Source of the DNA: Scortum barcoo
Lineage: Eukaryota; Chordata; Actinopteri; Centrarchiformes; Terapontidae
Assembly: GCA_023238725.1 (NCBI GenBank)
Contig: CM041553.1
Location: 23,207,001-23,271,000, forward strand
Length of the DNA: 64,000 nt
Direction: 5' to 3'
The notes under the pieces are model-generated. The model saw only the letters and a program-made list of their open reading frames with translations, was not told where the DNA came from and did no database searches. Positions 20,600 through 33,572 of the stretch are shown here, in pieces; the stretch's first letter is position 1; each line of letters begins with the position of its first letter. The position numbers and the translations under genes were made by a program.

Positions 20600-23100
20600 T
20601 TTCACTTTAAATACTATTTTTTTATCACTGTCTTATTGTACTCTTTTATTAATTCCTATGTTTTCTCAGTTTTATTTCTTTACTTTTTGTGTCCAAGTTT
20701 CCATCCAAGTTCTCCCATTGAACAGTTTTTAGTCTTTTGAGATGTCTCTCACACACACACACACACACACTTAGACACCTACACACACAGACACACACGC
20801 AAATGCGCTTTGCTTATTGAATTTTCATTCTGTTTCTGATTCATTTATTTTTATCTTCCTTCCTTCCATTTACTTTATTTCCCTCCATATTTTATTTCCT
20901 TGTTACCCTGCTTTCTCTCTCTTCTTGACTCTTGACGGTAATAAATCATTCAGTCCACTTGAAGGAGCTTGGAGCACACTCACATGGTCTCTGTGACCCA
21001 GAAATACCAGCAGCTTTCTTCTCCACATGGTTGGCTCTCTGACAGAGCTCCTTCACGTCAGCACTGGCCCTGTGAGGTCAGCCCTTATCTTCTAGGCACA
21101 CTCTTTCTGTCCTTTCCTTCTGAGATGCACTGCCAAAATCTGACAGTACACATGCACACACCAGATGAGTGCTTAATCTGTTCTTTATTAAGGATGCCCA
21201 TGACTTGAGCAACATCATTAAGTTAGTCAACATTTAGACATGCTGTGTTCACCTTACAGTTTCTACAATCACATTTCTTTATAGAAAGTGGTAGGATCCA
21301 GATGGTTTTGTAACTGTATGGGATGACATGTCCACATGAGCAGATGTCTCATTGGATGTGTCTGAATATCAGGCATGAAAAATTATACTTTCCTAGGTGA
21401 CTCCCAAAAAAAAAAAAAAAAAAAACTTACTCAAGCATATTCCAGCATTTCTGATTCTTTTCTGTAACATAACAGACATCACAATCCCTGCAATGAAGAT
21501 TTGTCTGTACATAATGAACAAAATCTTTTTTTACTGTTGGCAGATAAAAGTTGTGTTTGGGTGCTGCTGATCCAGAGATGTGCATGGAGCATTAATGCAT
21601 TGGATAAACTGTTGAGCTGAGCTGCAAGTTGGAAAAAAGAAATGTGTTTTGAAAAGCTGAACTCCAAAAGAGAAGTGTGACTTTGTAAAATTGTACACAG
21701 TAGGGTCTTTTTTTGTTAATTACATAATAACATGAAGTAATTAAGCAGAACAGTGATGCTGACAAGTTGATTCACACGTAAAATTAACAGGGACCACCTG
21801 CAATACAATAGCTCCAAAGAGAAAGTGGAGCATCAAAGAAATTATGAGCAACAATAGACCCAGTGTGTGTTTAAAGTGGTTAAGCCCACCACTTATTTGC
21901 AGTCCTTTAATGGCCACACACTCTGCTTACTGAAGTGAGGTCCTGCACAAGTATAATCTGTAATAAATTGTTTTTAACTTTGTCCTGAAGTTTATTAAGC
22001 AATTAAGCAATGCTATTACCACATTTAAATGACATTCCTTAACCATAGACAGGCAAACTACTATTATAAAAGTAGGATGTAGTGATATGAGCCTGCCATT
22101 TTCATCTTTTATCTTACAAATGTGATGTTGGGCAGGGACTGGGTGCTTTTAATTGGCATTTCAGTTTTGCAAAAAAAGATTTTAAAAAAAGCTTCACCAG
22201 ACAGCTTCAAGAGGCATAAAGAAATATTTTTCTTAGTTTTGGAAAATGATCAGCATGAGGTTCCCAGACATACCTGTCAGGTTTTGGTTTACATAATATC
22301 ACAGACATAAAGCACAATATTCTCACAAGTGTCTTGCTAACTCTCCGATCCTGCTCTATGAAATACTCCCTGCACTACAGTAGAACTAATGAAGCTACCA
22401 TTAGTTAAATGACTACTGCATTACATTACTATTAAACTCCCATCTGATTATCCTTCGCTTAATGAAGCAAATATAAAAGGATTTGAATTACAGTGAGGTT
22501 ACAGCTTTAGCGTCAACACCATAATTAACAGCAGAATAAAAAGCATTTCAATGCAGAGGGATTGTTTGAAAGTGTGGCACACTATACATGGAGGTTTAGC
22601 AACGGAGAACAACTTTGGCAATTAGACGTCATCAAGGAGAGTTTCTTTATTAGGTGAAGGCCCAGGAAGATAGGAGAGGACGTGATTCCCATGTTTCTGA
22701 TGGTGGTGAAGTTAATCAATTGACTTATTACGGTGATGGGGAAGTGGTGGGTTGTGCATGAATGAACTCATGATGCCAAAGTTGGAGAAAGTTTGGTTGT
22801 TTCATGTGAGATTTTCTGCTGTGGCTGGCTCAGTTGGAAAAATGTCACGTACCAATAAGAACGAGGATTAGAAGTGTTTGATGCAGAATTTGGAGAGTTG
22901 GATTTTCCCAAAAAAAAAACAATGTACAGACTCATACAAAAATAATCCCTCTAAATCATTACTTACAAAGTGTGTGTTGGTGTGTGTATCTGCAGAAGAA
23001 ACAAAATATACATACATACATACATACCATATAATGCTCTATATATTACAAGCATGTAGAATGAGTGTCTGATCAGTGTCATGCACTAAATCACTTCACA
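20600..23100. other. AT-rich non-coding stretch with short tandem repeats
   Basis: Contains (CA)n at 20750-20770, an A20 run at 21406-21425 and a (TACA)n run at 23009-23027. No exon, RNA gene or known repeat family seen. Confidence 0.55.
20750..20770. repeat. (CA)n microsatellite
   Basis: About ten CA units, followed by further interrupted ACACAC words up to about 20800. Confidence 0.9.
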
Positions 23101-23570
23101 ATTTCGGTCGTAGTCCGTACATATGCTTACAGTTTACCAGCTTAAATCTTTGCTTTTATAAACTACACCAAGTTACAGCACCGCTTAAGAGCAGCACCGC
23201 TGAGCTGCACTCTTAGGGGTAAATCAAAAGCATCAGCAAGCCGGGCTTATCTCGGTACAGTCGCGTTTATTTACTGTGTGTCATCAAGCAAGCTCGTGGT
23301 CAGACGCTCGGCAGATTGTGGGCTGTATATTTTCTGTATATGTGGGGAGTGTGGTAGATAAAGGAAAATGCCTTAGTGTGCCGAGTTGTTGCTGGGGTTG
23401 GACTGGTTAGTTCGGAAGGCCAGGCTGGGTCCTGTGGGAGCTGGTTGCAATAGGCCTGCAGTCCACCTTAACACTAGCAGGTGAATTGGGCATTCAGCAG
23501 CAGCAGTCGGAGCCAGACTAAGAAGGAGAAGCTCCTCTGACTGGGGCACAAAGTTGCTCAGGTAGGTTCC
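23101..23570 (+). other. Moderately GC-rich block, possible untranslated exon
   Basis: Stands out from AT-rich surroundings by higher GC and several CG dinucleotides. It ends TTGCTCAG followed by GTAGGT at 23562-23567, a good splice donor context. No long open frame crosses it, so if it is an exon it would be untranslated. It could equally be an unrecognised repeat or regulatory block. Confidence 0.15.
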
Positions 23571-26500
23571 TTGGAGAGTTACTGAATAAGAATGGCTGTG
23601 CAGAAAGCTTGCTGGTGCGGTGTTTACCAGCAGTGTGCTTGTTTTATTGATTTAATAATTTTTTTAATAAAAAATGTTTGTTAGTCATTTGTTGACTTGC
23701 AGCTTGCCAGTGGTTATAATGTTTGTCACCCTCATTGCTTTGGCTGAGCAGAGATGATAACAAGTGAGGATCAAAATAGGAAAATCTTTGTTACAAGTGA
23801 GGCAGACAGTGTTCACAGTGAGTACAGAGAGTGCAGACACACACACGCTGTTCTCATTTGAAATTATCTGCTGATATAATGTGTTTTCTGATATACTGAA
23901 TGGGCTATTTTCAGCTGCTGTAAACGTGTCAGCCCTCTACAAGAAGGGAATGGTTCTGGGATGCAGGCACAAAGTCTTCTTGCTTCATCACTGCATGTGT
24001 GAAGGTGCACAGCTATAAATAAAGACAGAACCTTTGAGGGCAGTGAGATTTTTTGCTGGGAGCAATCGTTAAACAGTGAAACAATATTGGATAGCAAATT
24101 AGGGTTGGCTAAGTACATTGTTGGTTGATTTTTTTTGGCTAATATTTTGTTGATTAAAACATCAGTTGGTAAGATTAGGAGAATCTCCCAATTTTACAAG
24201 AATCTTTTAATCTTACAGAATTAAAGTTCTCTTATTGTGGAAATTAGAACAAGGGCACATTTCAGTGCACCATTTTCTTTATTGCTCTTCTTGTGTTTAC
24301 TTATCTTTCATGTAAAATGTTGTTTTCCTCACTGCTTGGTTTTGCAATTGTTTTTCCGCTTTGAGTTAACACGTGCAGTTGAATACAGCCTGGATTTGGA
24401 TTGAAGCTACGTCAGAAACTCTGTTCTTATTGGTTGTTTTTTTTACCTGGGCACGGTGGATTCTTGTCAAAAGGCCTTAGAGATAGTGCTTTGAGACATA
24501 TGCTGTTCCTGGCTAGTTCTGCACATCTTTCAGCAAGAGTTAGCCAGATACTGCAGAGCCACTGTCATGTTCAGTGTCAAAAAGTACCTACTGTGGGCCT
24601 GACTTTTGAGCTGGGGGGCTCCTTCACCCCTAGATAGGGCTATACATACAGCCAGCTTGGTTAGCAGTTGCAGAAAAACTAAATTTTACTAAATCAAAAA
24701 TCTGCAATCACATAATACCTTTAACAAAAATGGATACCCTCACATGATGTTCAAATGAGGACACTTGGAGAGGAGATAGATAATATATGACAATATCTGT
24801 TTGGTCAAACAAATGGTGGAAGTAACAGTCAGTTAACCCTTAGATGTCTTGGATTAATTAGACCACTTGTGAGTACCTTTTATTTTGCTTTTAAAAATGT
24901 GTGCCATACCAATATTTTTTCACTGTGACATATTGTACTGCAATAACTTCATTTCAGCATCATTTCATCAAGTGATCAGGGACCAGGAAGGGTTAAACTG
25001 CTGTGGAAGTGTACCAGTAGAGGTTGCCTCGAGAACAGGATGTTGAACTGAAACGTACTGCAGAATAGCTCCCATTGATCCCTCTGAGGAGTAGCTTTAA
25101 GGCTGAGCTGATGTGGGCATTTTTCAATTCAACATGCCCATTTGGTAACCCTACTTACAAACCTGCACTCATACACTCAAAACTAATATTTACATTTGGT
25201 GGCCTGTACGCTGCTGGTCTGATGGTCCTGTACATTACGAGTCCAATCTCCTCTCTGATCTACATTTATGGGTTTAGTGCATCATCTTTTTGACATCTGA
25301 ACTGGCTTTCTGTTTGAATGCCCATTTTGATTATGGTACAAGGGATTATTATGCTTCAACATTTATCTTTATAAATGCTCATTTTCAGGAAAAGTATGAG
25401 ATGCAGCCAGCGTATAACATTCAAAGTTCAAAGTGGCCATGACTATTTTGTTACTGGAAATTGGATATTTTCTCTCATTTCTCCTACGCAAAAACTGTCT
25501 CAAACACTGAAAACACATAAAGTATTCAAAGCTTATAAGGTATTCACCCATAATTTAAGTTTATGGTTTCATAAACTATAATTATGCGTTCATAATAAAT
25601 GTGCTTTCTATCAGAAAATACTGTAATGAATTATACATAATGAATTCAGCACTTATGTCAAGCCTGCGAACACCCATTTACTTTTAGCACAATGTTTATC
25701 CAACTTTAATGAGATCTGGTCAAATTTCTGTTTGTCTAAGTTTTATGCAAATGATGCTACATCAAAATAGCAAAAAAATGGATTTATATGACATAATCAA
25801 TGATTAATTGTCAATGACCTTTTCATAATGAAAATAAGGAAAGTGCAGAACACAGTGAAATAAAAGAAATCACTACACTTCCACACCTGCTGTGAAAGCT
25901 GATTTATCATCGCTCACATATTTACTCAGTTTATATTAGACTCTAGTAGCACCTGCTACGCGGTTACCTAATCTACACTCATTTCATAATTTCCTTGGCT
26001 TGTGTACACAACTGAAACCAAATTTATGGAGGTATATTGTGAGAAAATTACTTGAATTAGTAACAGTATCATGCCTTGGGCATTAAAAAAGTGTATAAAA
26101 CCACTTTAGATGAATATTTTTGAATGAAAGTCAATGAATCAAAAATTTAATTGAAGAGTGCAAGTATTGAAATATTACTCCACCAATTTACCTTTGAATT
26201 TCTGTAACATCAATGTACGTACATTGAACAGTTTAAAAAAAGTATCGAAATTGCTGCAGCAGGTATTGCCAAAGATATCATTGTTTTTTGTAGATATGGG
26301 TGTGTTATGCAAGTTATGCAAGTCAAGCTGTATCTCAGGCAAAGATGATGAGCAGTCACAGGTCTGGTGAGTCTTTTTTTTTTTTTTTTTTCATTTTCAA
26401 AGATTTTTGTCTTCGGCCCAAAGTGACAATGACTCAGGTGACATTATTGAGTCAATTGGGGCTTACCTGATACTTCTCCCTCTGGAGGGTTTACATAGCC

Positions 26501-26860
26501 TTTGTCACATTCATTATAAACATGCGTGGATGTGTAAATTGGCACACCTTTCCTTTAATTCTGGATTAATCTTGAGCTATTAAGTTGTCACTGTAGCTGC
26601 ACTGATTGAAGCGTATCATGCCAAATCGACCACCGATGGAAGGAAACACAGACAGTCAACGTTAAAAGAGGGTTGCAAGAGCATACACATGTTAAGTGAT
26701 TGATATTGACCAAAAACTGGAGTCCTGCTTCAGAAGCAACACACAAACGAGATATAATCATGGTAATTGGATGTATCGAGAAGAGCTAAGACAAAGGTAG
26801 TTGGCATTTAAACCCTACAGAGGTTAAGTGAATAAGCCTCTGGGATGAGATGAGAAACGT
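23571..26860. other. AT-rich non-coding stretch, no gene seen
   Basis: Contains a T18 run at 26374-26391 and a 16-bp perfect palindrome (CAATGTACGTACATTG, 26211-26226), which is of a length expected about once by chance in this window. Confidence 0.55.
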
Positions 26861-26862
26861 CT

Positions 26863-27351
26863 TCAATTCATGCTTGACCTTGGAGACACACATCTGAGTA
26901 TGGGACATGTGATGATCAGGAGGAGAAGGTCATATACGAGGTGAGGGATCAAAACCTCTGTCTTTGTTCGAAGGCGGCCTCTCCTGTCAGATGTGAATGG
27001 CCTCCTTGATCGTTGTCCGGATGTCCATGAACTACCGATTACCAAGACTGCTTTCCAGCCCGTCCTGCGACAGGCGTCTGCTGATGTAAATAATAAATCA
27101 CCCCTGTTTCCCTTACAGGGGAGGGGTTCTGTCGTTAGGGAATAAATATGCAGCCACCTCTTAACATGTGATAGATAATTTGCGAAAGCTCCATTGGTGG
27201 GCGTAAGATATGGTGGAAAAAGCTCTTGGAATAACTGACTAATAAGGATCATTTTAGGACATTTCTCACAGATACTGGTGGTGTGTGTTTGCTTTAAGTT
27301 TGCGACAGACACACCGTGATAAGAAAGCAAGCAGCTGTGTAAAACACACAC
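26863..27351 (-). other. Longest open frame outside the transposons (162 codons), probably fortuitous
   Basis: The predicted peptide has no motif, domain or composition I recognise, is mixed in character, and lacks clear splice or promoter context. In AT-rich DNA a frame this long is uncommon but not impossible in 64 kb. I give it only because it is the longest non-transposon frame. Confidence 0.1.
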
Positions 27352-29790
27352 CCTTCAGCTCAAGGCATTTGTGAACCTCCAAAGTCACTGTTTACAATTT
27401 GCTGTTTTGCGATTTGAAGAACAAGGCATTCAACTGTCACTCTGAAACTAAAGCACCCAGGGATGAACACAGAACTGTAACAATGTGATCCCACAAAATC
27501 ATCCCAGGGGAGGCAAACACACAGCGGGAAAGACAGAACGACTTTATGGGGTTATACCATAATGTCACTTTCTTCTGCAATGAAACTGTAAGTAGGCACG
27601 AATGGGGAGAAAACAAAGCGTGGTAAATTGACTCTAAAGGCAAGCAGACCACACTACAGAGACATAAATTTGATTTTGATATAATTTCACTCTGGTTTCT
27701 AAGTGCACTGTTCCTCTCTGTGACTATAGACAGATGCCGAAGCGTCAGGATGTTTAAATTTCAGAAGAGCACCGTACCATTCCTCACTGCTTTTCTTCAT
27801 TATTGTCTTCTTCGCTCCACTTCCCAGCCAAATCCCCAAAGCGGAGAATACACAAGCCTAGAGAAATGCAGTCTCCCCTTCTAACAGACTGGCTTACCCT
27901 CCTTTTTATGCTTTGCACCCTCATTTACACCTTTGCTTCTGTTCAGCTGCTCTTTATATCCCATATCTCATAGGTCCACACTTGGTGTTTTCATATATCT
28001 TGCCAGTTTTATCAAATTACGTGATTTACGTACCTTTTGCCAGTTTTTCAATTTCCCAAAACCCGATCAACCACTCGAGGGTTAATCCTCTTAAATAAAT
28101 CTCAACAGGGGGAGGATGATAGTAAACATCTTTTGAATGAAATGCTTCATTTTTTAACTTACACACAATAGGACAGTGAGGGTTCTGCTAAAACGTCTCT
28201 CTGGTTTAGCCAGACTTGGCCAAAGGAATGTGGTGACTCTGCAGTAAAGCAGTAGGTTATGTAATCATTTTTTGTTTTATTCAGAGATGTTCCATCTAAA
28301 TTCTTACATAAATTAGGTTTCTGTGGGTTATGAATGTCTTATGAAGCAAGACAAAAACTAGATCTTGTAAACTGACTAAATTATATGTGCTGGTTTATAC
28401 AATTTTGACATATTTTTTCTTCATGCTCTGCTGACAGGAAATCTGTGTAAGTGATGTATTTGTCATTTGACCTTTCTAATGACAGATAATAGTCAAGATA
28501 ATAAACTGAACTGTTTAACAGAAACCTAGCAAAGAAAAATGAATGTAACAAATGAAAAACACCCATTGTTGTTTGATTGATCTACATGTTAAATATACAC
28601 ATTGAAAATACAGCTGACTTAAAGGTATTTTATTTCAGAAATCTCTAAAGATAATTTGATTAATGCAAGTTTCCAAAAATAGCCCTAAAAATAGACATTC
28701 TTGGTCTAATTATCAAATCATTGTATGCCAAGTTTTTCCATTGCTATAACTCTTTCTACTTGAAATGTATTATCCTTTTTCGAGAACTGAAGGATGTGTG
28801 TTGTTGTTTGTGACATGTGAGTCTGTATCTGGACTTTATACTGAAGAGGATACCATACCAAATTTAAATTTAAATGTACTTTCTCTAATAGCCATCACCC
28901 ATATAACCAATAGCCAATTTGTGCATACATTATAACCTTTTCAAATAAGATAGCATCCTGTGGATTTACGATAAATGCCAACAGGGACTACCATTGCCGG
29001 AGTAGTGTGTGACAAAGCTTAGATTACAGAACTTGGGGAACCTGAAATTACTATAAGCCAAGAGATTGCAATTTTAATTCCCTGTCTTGTCATGCATTTA
29101 TTGAGGTTATTAGATTACTCATTGGCAAGAAGGACAATTAATAAAGAATTTAAACAGTCAGTAATTGCCTGTTTTGTGTTCGCAATGTTTCGCAAAGGCA
29201 GTTTGTGCTATATGCCCACTTATTTCCAGTCACAACCAGACTTGATTGACAGATATCATAATCAACTTTAACCACTGTATCTATCACCCCCCCAAAAGTG
29301 CTCATTGATTTGACAATATGTTTTACTACATTTACAGAGTTGTGATATATAACTTGAAGTGTTCAGAATAATTAAGTAACTCTGCTTCCCCTTTAGTTTC
29401 TGTGTGAAACTACCCATGAAATAGATAAGTGATCACCAGAGACTCTGTCCTCACTGTAGAGAAGATTAACACATTATCTGGATGGAGATGTACATGACTG
29501 GGGGCAAATTGCAAAGAGGGTTTGATGGAAACTGCAAGCTGTGAAATGATTTTTAGCGTAGTCTCATCAGTGTTTATGGTGCTGAAGATGTGAGCAGTGA
29601 CATTCAGTAGTATACAGGGTGTACTGGAGTGCAGACAGAACTGACACACATGGCTCCAGTGAGCTGCCTCCTTTTTTTGTAAGCCTTGGTTTACCAGCAT
29701 CTGTAATAACATATTAGTTGTCACACTTAAAGGGGTTTGGAGTACATATATGTGTGATCATGTCTGAAAAAGGGAACAATAATTGTACAG
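27352..29790. other. Non-coding stretch, no gene seen
   Basis: Ordinary AT-rich sequence; no repeat family or exon recognised. Confidence 0.6.
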
Positions 29791-30330
29791 TAGAGAGAAA
29801 CCTTTAGAAGGGTCTAAATTAAGTTCTGGAGACATGATCTTACCCCTGCTCAGGGGTAGTACAAAAGTACAGGAAATTTGGGGATGGGCCTTGCAGCACA
29901 TTTCTGATTGGTCGAGGATTCCATGCATTTTATTTCAGCCGCAATTTTCAAAAGCCTGCATCACAAAAACAAACTGTTAATACAGTTACGAAGCTACGTT
30001 AATACGTCAAAGTGCGCATCTACGCGAGTATCTAAGCTGAGGAGGAAATCCAGCGCGCAAAAATGACGATGATAAAAACAGCTGCCCAGCAGACTAATTT
30101 GCCGAATTTTAGCAGATGTCTAGACCCAGATAACAATGAGCTTTTTTACTTCTTTGAAAAAGATTCCTGAGGCTAAACATTTCGGATACTTTGGGTCGAA
30201 ATGTTATGAATATTATTATAGAAAATATGTAAACTTTGTATATTGCATATATCTTGTAATTTCTCTACTCTGCTCTATGCACTTTATTAGAAAATAGGCT
30301 TTTATGTACCTATATACTTTGCTTGCTTTT
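29791..30330. repeat. Candidate degraded interspersed repeat
   Basis: Includes a perfect short dyad TACCCCTG-CT-CAGGGGTA (29841-29858), the phrase TCTGATTGGTCGAGGATTCC and a small CpG-containing patch around 30000-30065. Such features recur in fish DNA transposons, but I cannot define ends or family. Confidence 0.2.
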
Positions 30331-31204
30331 TTGTATTCTTTTAAATGTGTTAAGTTCAGTGTTGAAAGCAGTGGTGGGCAGATTTCAGCACAAGACTGTA
30401 GTGTGCGCCTTTAACCCCAGAAGCGCCACAACAGTGTGGTTTGTTTTCCAGGGCAGCTTCAGGTTGTCTCAACACAGACAACATCTACAGCGAGGTTAAT
30501 CCCACAGGAAGATGTTCTGGGGTTGGATGAAAGAAGAATATTATTATTTCGGTTTTTCATGACCGGTGGTGAATCAGTGTCTGCAAGGGAAAAGAAAAGC
30601 TCTGCATGCTTCTGGCTTCAGATGGCAGAGGCACCAAATTTTAATTGTGTACATTTTTATTATGGGTTTTATTTTCTGTCTCATTTATGGCATTTTGTCC
30701 CTGTTTTCATGCCCATTCCATATCTATTTTCATGTGCATGTAATTTCTTTATTATAAAGCACTGTGAAAGTGCTACAATAAAATGAAGTGTGTTAAACTT
30801 ATTTTTATAGGTTCTACCTCTCCTTCACATTATTCCCTGCTGTGTTTGTGTTTCAGTATAGAGCTGATACTCAATAGAAGCTTCTTGCTGCCAGACTTTG
30901 CCAGATCTTATATAATGCATCACAACAAGCACAAAGCCCAAGTCTGTTTCTGCCAAAGTTTCCCTTCTGTTGGCTTTTCATTTTACCCCAATTGAGCGCT
31001 TTAATATCCGCCGGCAGATTTCTGTATGTTGTACTCTGCTGTCAATCACACTGACAGTATCAAAAGTAGTCTTTCAATGAAAGTTAATGTTTAGTCAACT
31101 ACAGTGCATATATGGCACTCTCAGAATCCAACTGCCAATTACCAATTGCCACCAAATTAAATGAAAGGAGAATAAATGAATCATCAAAAAATAAATGAAA
31201 GACA
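30331..31204. other. Non-coding stretch, no gene seen
   Basis: Two overlapping short plus-strand frames around 30436-30786 have no recognisable content. Nothing else stands out. Confidence 0.55.
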
Positions 31205-31925
31205 CCATCAGCTCATACAAACCAGGACCAGAGGGCTACGTGTACATTTCCAAACAACAGAAAAAGTCCAAAGGCAAAAAGCAATTTAGGCCAAGTCAAA
31301 AACAAAAATTCTGAGAAATGGACAGAATAACAGATTAAATACAAATTTAAAAGTTTGCCTTCTCCAGGCTTTTGAAACAAAGTTAGCAAACTCAAACACA
31401 TCAAAATGATATAGCCATTTTCATTTTTCCCCTAGACCTTAATCACCAGAATAGTTCAGGGCTTTTCGAGCTATTTCCAGGAAAAATTTGCTCACTTAAA
31501 TCATGATAATTTGTACAGCACAAAAGAAAATGTGAGTCCCTCTCCACTTTACCCAAATCACACAGCCCCTCCTAAATATTTTTTTAATCAATGAACATCA
31601 GTGGTTTGAGGAAGAATACCAGCTCTCAACTGTGCAACTAATGATCATTTGGGCCAACTTTTTATTTGCAATGTCCTAAATTTTTATATTACAAGACAAA
31701 TTATTCCTGTAGGCATACAGTTAGGTCCATCGCCACAAAATTTTGAGTAAAGGTCTTTTGCACATCAAGAACCGTGTAACTTACTCCACATAAACACCCT
31801 CTCATTTATCTAATTCCTCTACCATTTTAATTAGATGATTCCACAGACGGATCATTTCCCATTTTCCTTGTACTGACACAGAAAACCTTGTACAGCTCTA
31901 CCCTGTAGTATCTACAAATTAATGT
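31205..31925 (-). mobile_element. Tx1/L1-like LINE remnant, C-terminal part of ORF2
   Basis: Reading the minus strand in several frames gives MIRLWNHLIKM (31823-31855), AQLRAGILPQTTD (31597-31635) and LCDLGKVERDSHFLLCC (within 31497-31565) in this order. These correspond to conserved blocks behind the reverse transcriptase of fish Tx1/L1-group LINEs: the RLWNRL block, the QLR-GILP block and the zinc-knuckle-like C-x2-C...H...C block. One cysteine spacing is altered and multiple stops and indels separate the blocks, so the copy is old and inactive. The 5' part of the element is missing; the 3' limit near 31205 is approximate. I identified it from motif order; a protein-level search would confirm the clade. 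Confidence 0.6.
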
Positions 31926-33167
31926 TCCTTTAAGACAACATCCCTGAAGCATAAGTCAGTATAGGAGAGACAAGTATTGGAAAATAATTACACCGTAACC
32001 GTAGTCCAAAGGAATACAGTGGGGAATAAATAATAAATATATGCTCAGTATTTCAGTCTTTGCACTACAACGTAAATGGGCAGTAAATCACATCTCTGAT
32101 AATGTGTCAGGTTAATGTTTGCATACACTGACGTAAACTGTTTTGAAGGAAACTGTAGCAATTTCTTTTTCCATATTATTTTCACAACAGGAGGCTCTGT
32201 CATACAAAATGCAGTGTTACTGCTACAGGCTGTGCATTGCCAAGTTACGCAGACAGATCTATAATGAGGTGACAACAGTGTGTATATATAGATTTTTCCT
32301 GAATCGAGGAACACCGCAAGTTGTCCAAGGGAGCCCCAATGCAGTGTAGTCATGAATTTCCGCCTCAGTTTCCTCTTAGCTGACAGATATTGGGACCGTG
32401 TGAGCCTGATGCATTGGAAATCCTTTTCTGTTACAAAACAGGAGAAACTACAGGATGGAACTTCAGCGAGGAATAAAATTTACATCAGTGAGGCTTAATT
32501 AATAGGGTATAATGCGACATCGTTAACACCAATATTAAAACTACAGCCTCCAAAATGAGCATAAAGTTGAATTACCAACCCTCAGAGACAGTTAAAACCA
32601 GAACACTAGCTTTCATGATAGTAGGAGTTTCTTGCAGAGCTATTGCATGAAGGCACAATCACATCAGACAGTAGAAAAGCATTTGCACATTTAAAAAAAA
32701 AATATGTGTCTCTTGAACCTCGTTGAGTGATGGTATTTGCAGGAATAGTTGACAAATTACTGTAGCTAGCAACCCAACTAACTAACAGGCAAGTCAGCTG
32801 GGAAAAGCACCAATCAGTCACAAAAGCTTTTTGAGCTTATTTTTTTTTTCCATACTCATCCGTTTAGTCCCCCCTGGAATTTCGTTCTCAGGACTGTGCA
32901 TCATCCTGAAAGGCTATCTGTGCGGTAGCATGCTTGTTACCTCAGTACCTAATGAGATGTTTCACATTTTATTTGAAAGACATGTTCACACCATGGACTC
33001 CTGTCTCTTAACTACAAACCATTCATCTCTTGTTGAGCAGCTCTTTCACTGACTGAGGAGGTTGAGTAAAAATGGATGGTGCGATGAGCTACAATAATTA
33101 CCTTCATTTTGGACTCTCCGGCTCTCTTCTCTCAAAGGTCAGCACTGTCAAGACAGCTTGCTATTTG
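31926..33167. other. Non-coding stretch, no gene seen
   Basis: AT-rich with an A-run near 32693. No exon or repeat recognised. Confidence 0.55.
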
Positions 33168-33572
33168 TCAAAGGTACATATTTTCAGCCTCACGAAAGTT
33201 AAAGTCAGTGCAAAACATTTGCATGGATACACTTCCCCAGTTAACGAACCCACTGATTCTGGTAATTCCATTGAAATTAATAATTTTAGTCATTTTAAAT
33301 GCTAATGTGACCGGACCTTGACTCTGCTCCTGTTCATTGTAATAATTATGAAACACAACGAATCTGCACAATAAAAGAATAGTAATTGTAAAGAACATTA
33401 AACAATATAGTATAAAACTCTTCCTTTTTATTTGAGCTGACTGATTCTTTAGGATCCGTTGTTTGAATTTGATTGGCCCTGGTGACATCTCTTCCTCTGA
33501 GCCGTCCTTATCGTCTTGCTCCTTCTCACTAAAAAATACATTGCGAGGAATGCAGGGAGCTGTAATGACCAC
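33168..33572 (-). other. 134-codon open frame, doubtful
   Basis: The first part is hydrophilic and acidic/basic (SEKEQDDKDGSEEEMSP) and is preceded by a reasonable acceptor-like TTCCTCGCAATGTATTTTTTAG on the minus strand, so a coding exon was considered. No donor site follows at the end of the hydrophilic part, and the rest is AT-driven hydrophobic sequence. No family recognised. Confidence 0.12.

Noticed and set aside
26211..26226. 16-bp perfect palindrome CAATGTACGTACATTG as a regulatory site
   Set aside because: A perfect palindrome of this length is expected about once by chance in a window of this size.
26863..27351. 162-codon minus-strand open frame as a gene
   Set aside because: No recognisable domain, no splice or promoter context; a frame of this size can arise by chance in 64 kb read in six frames.
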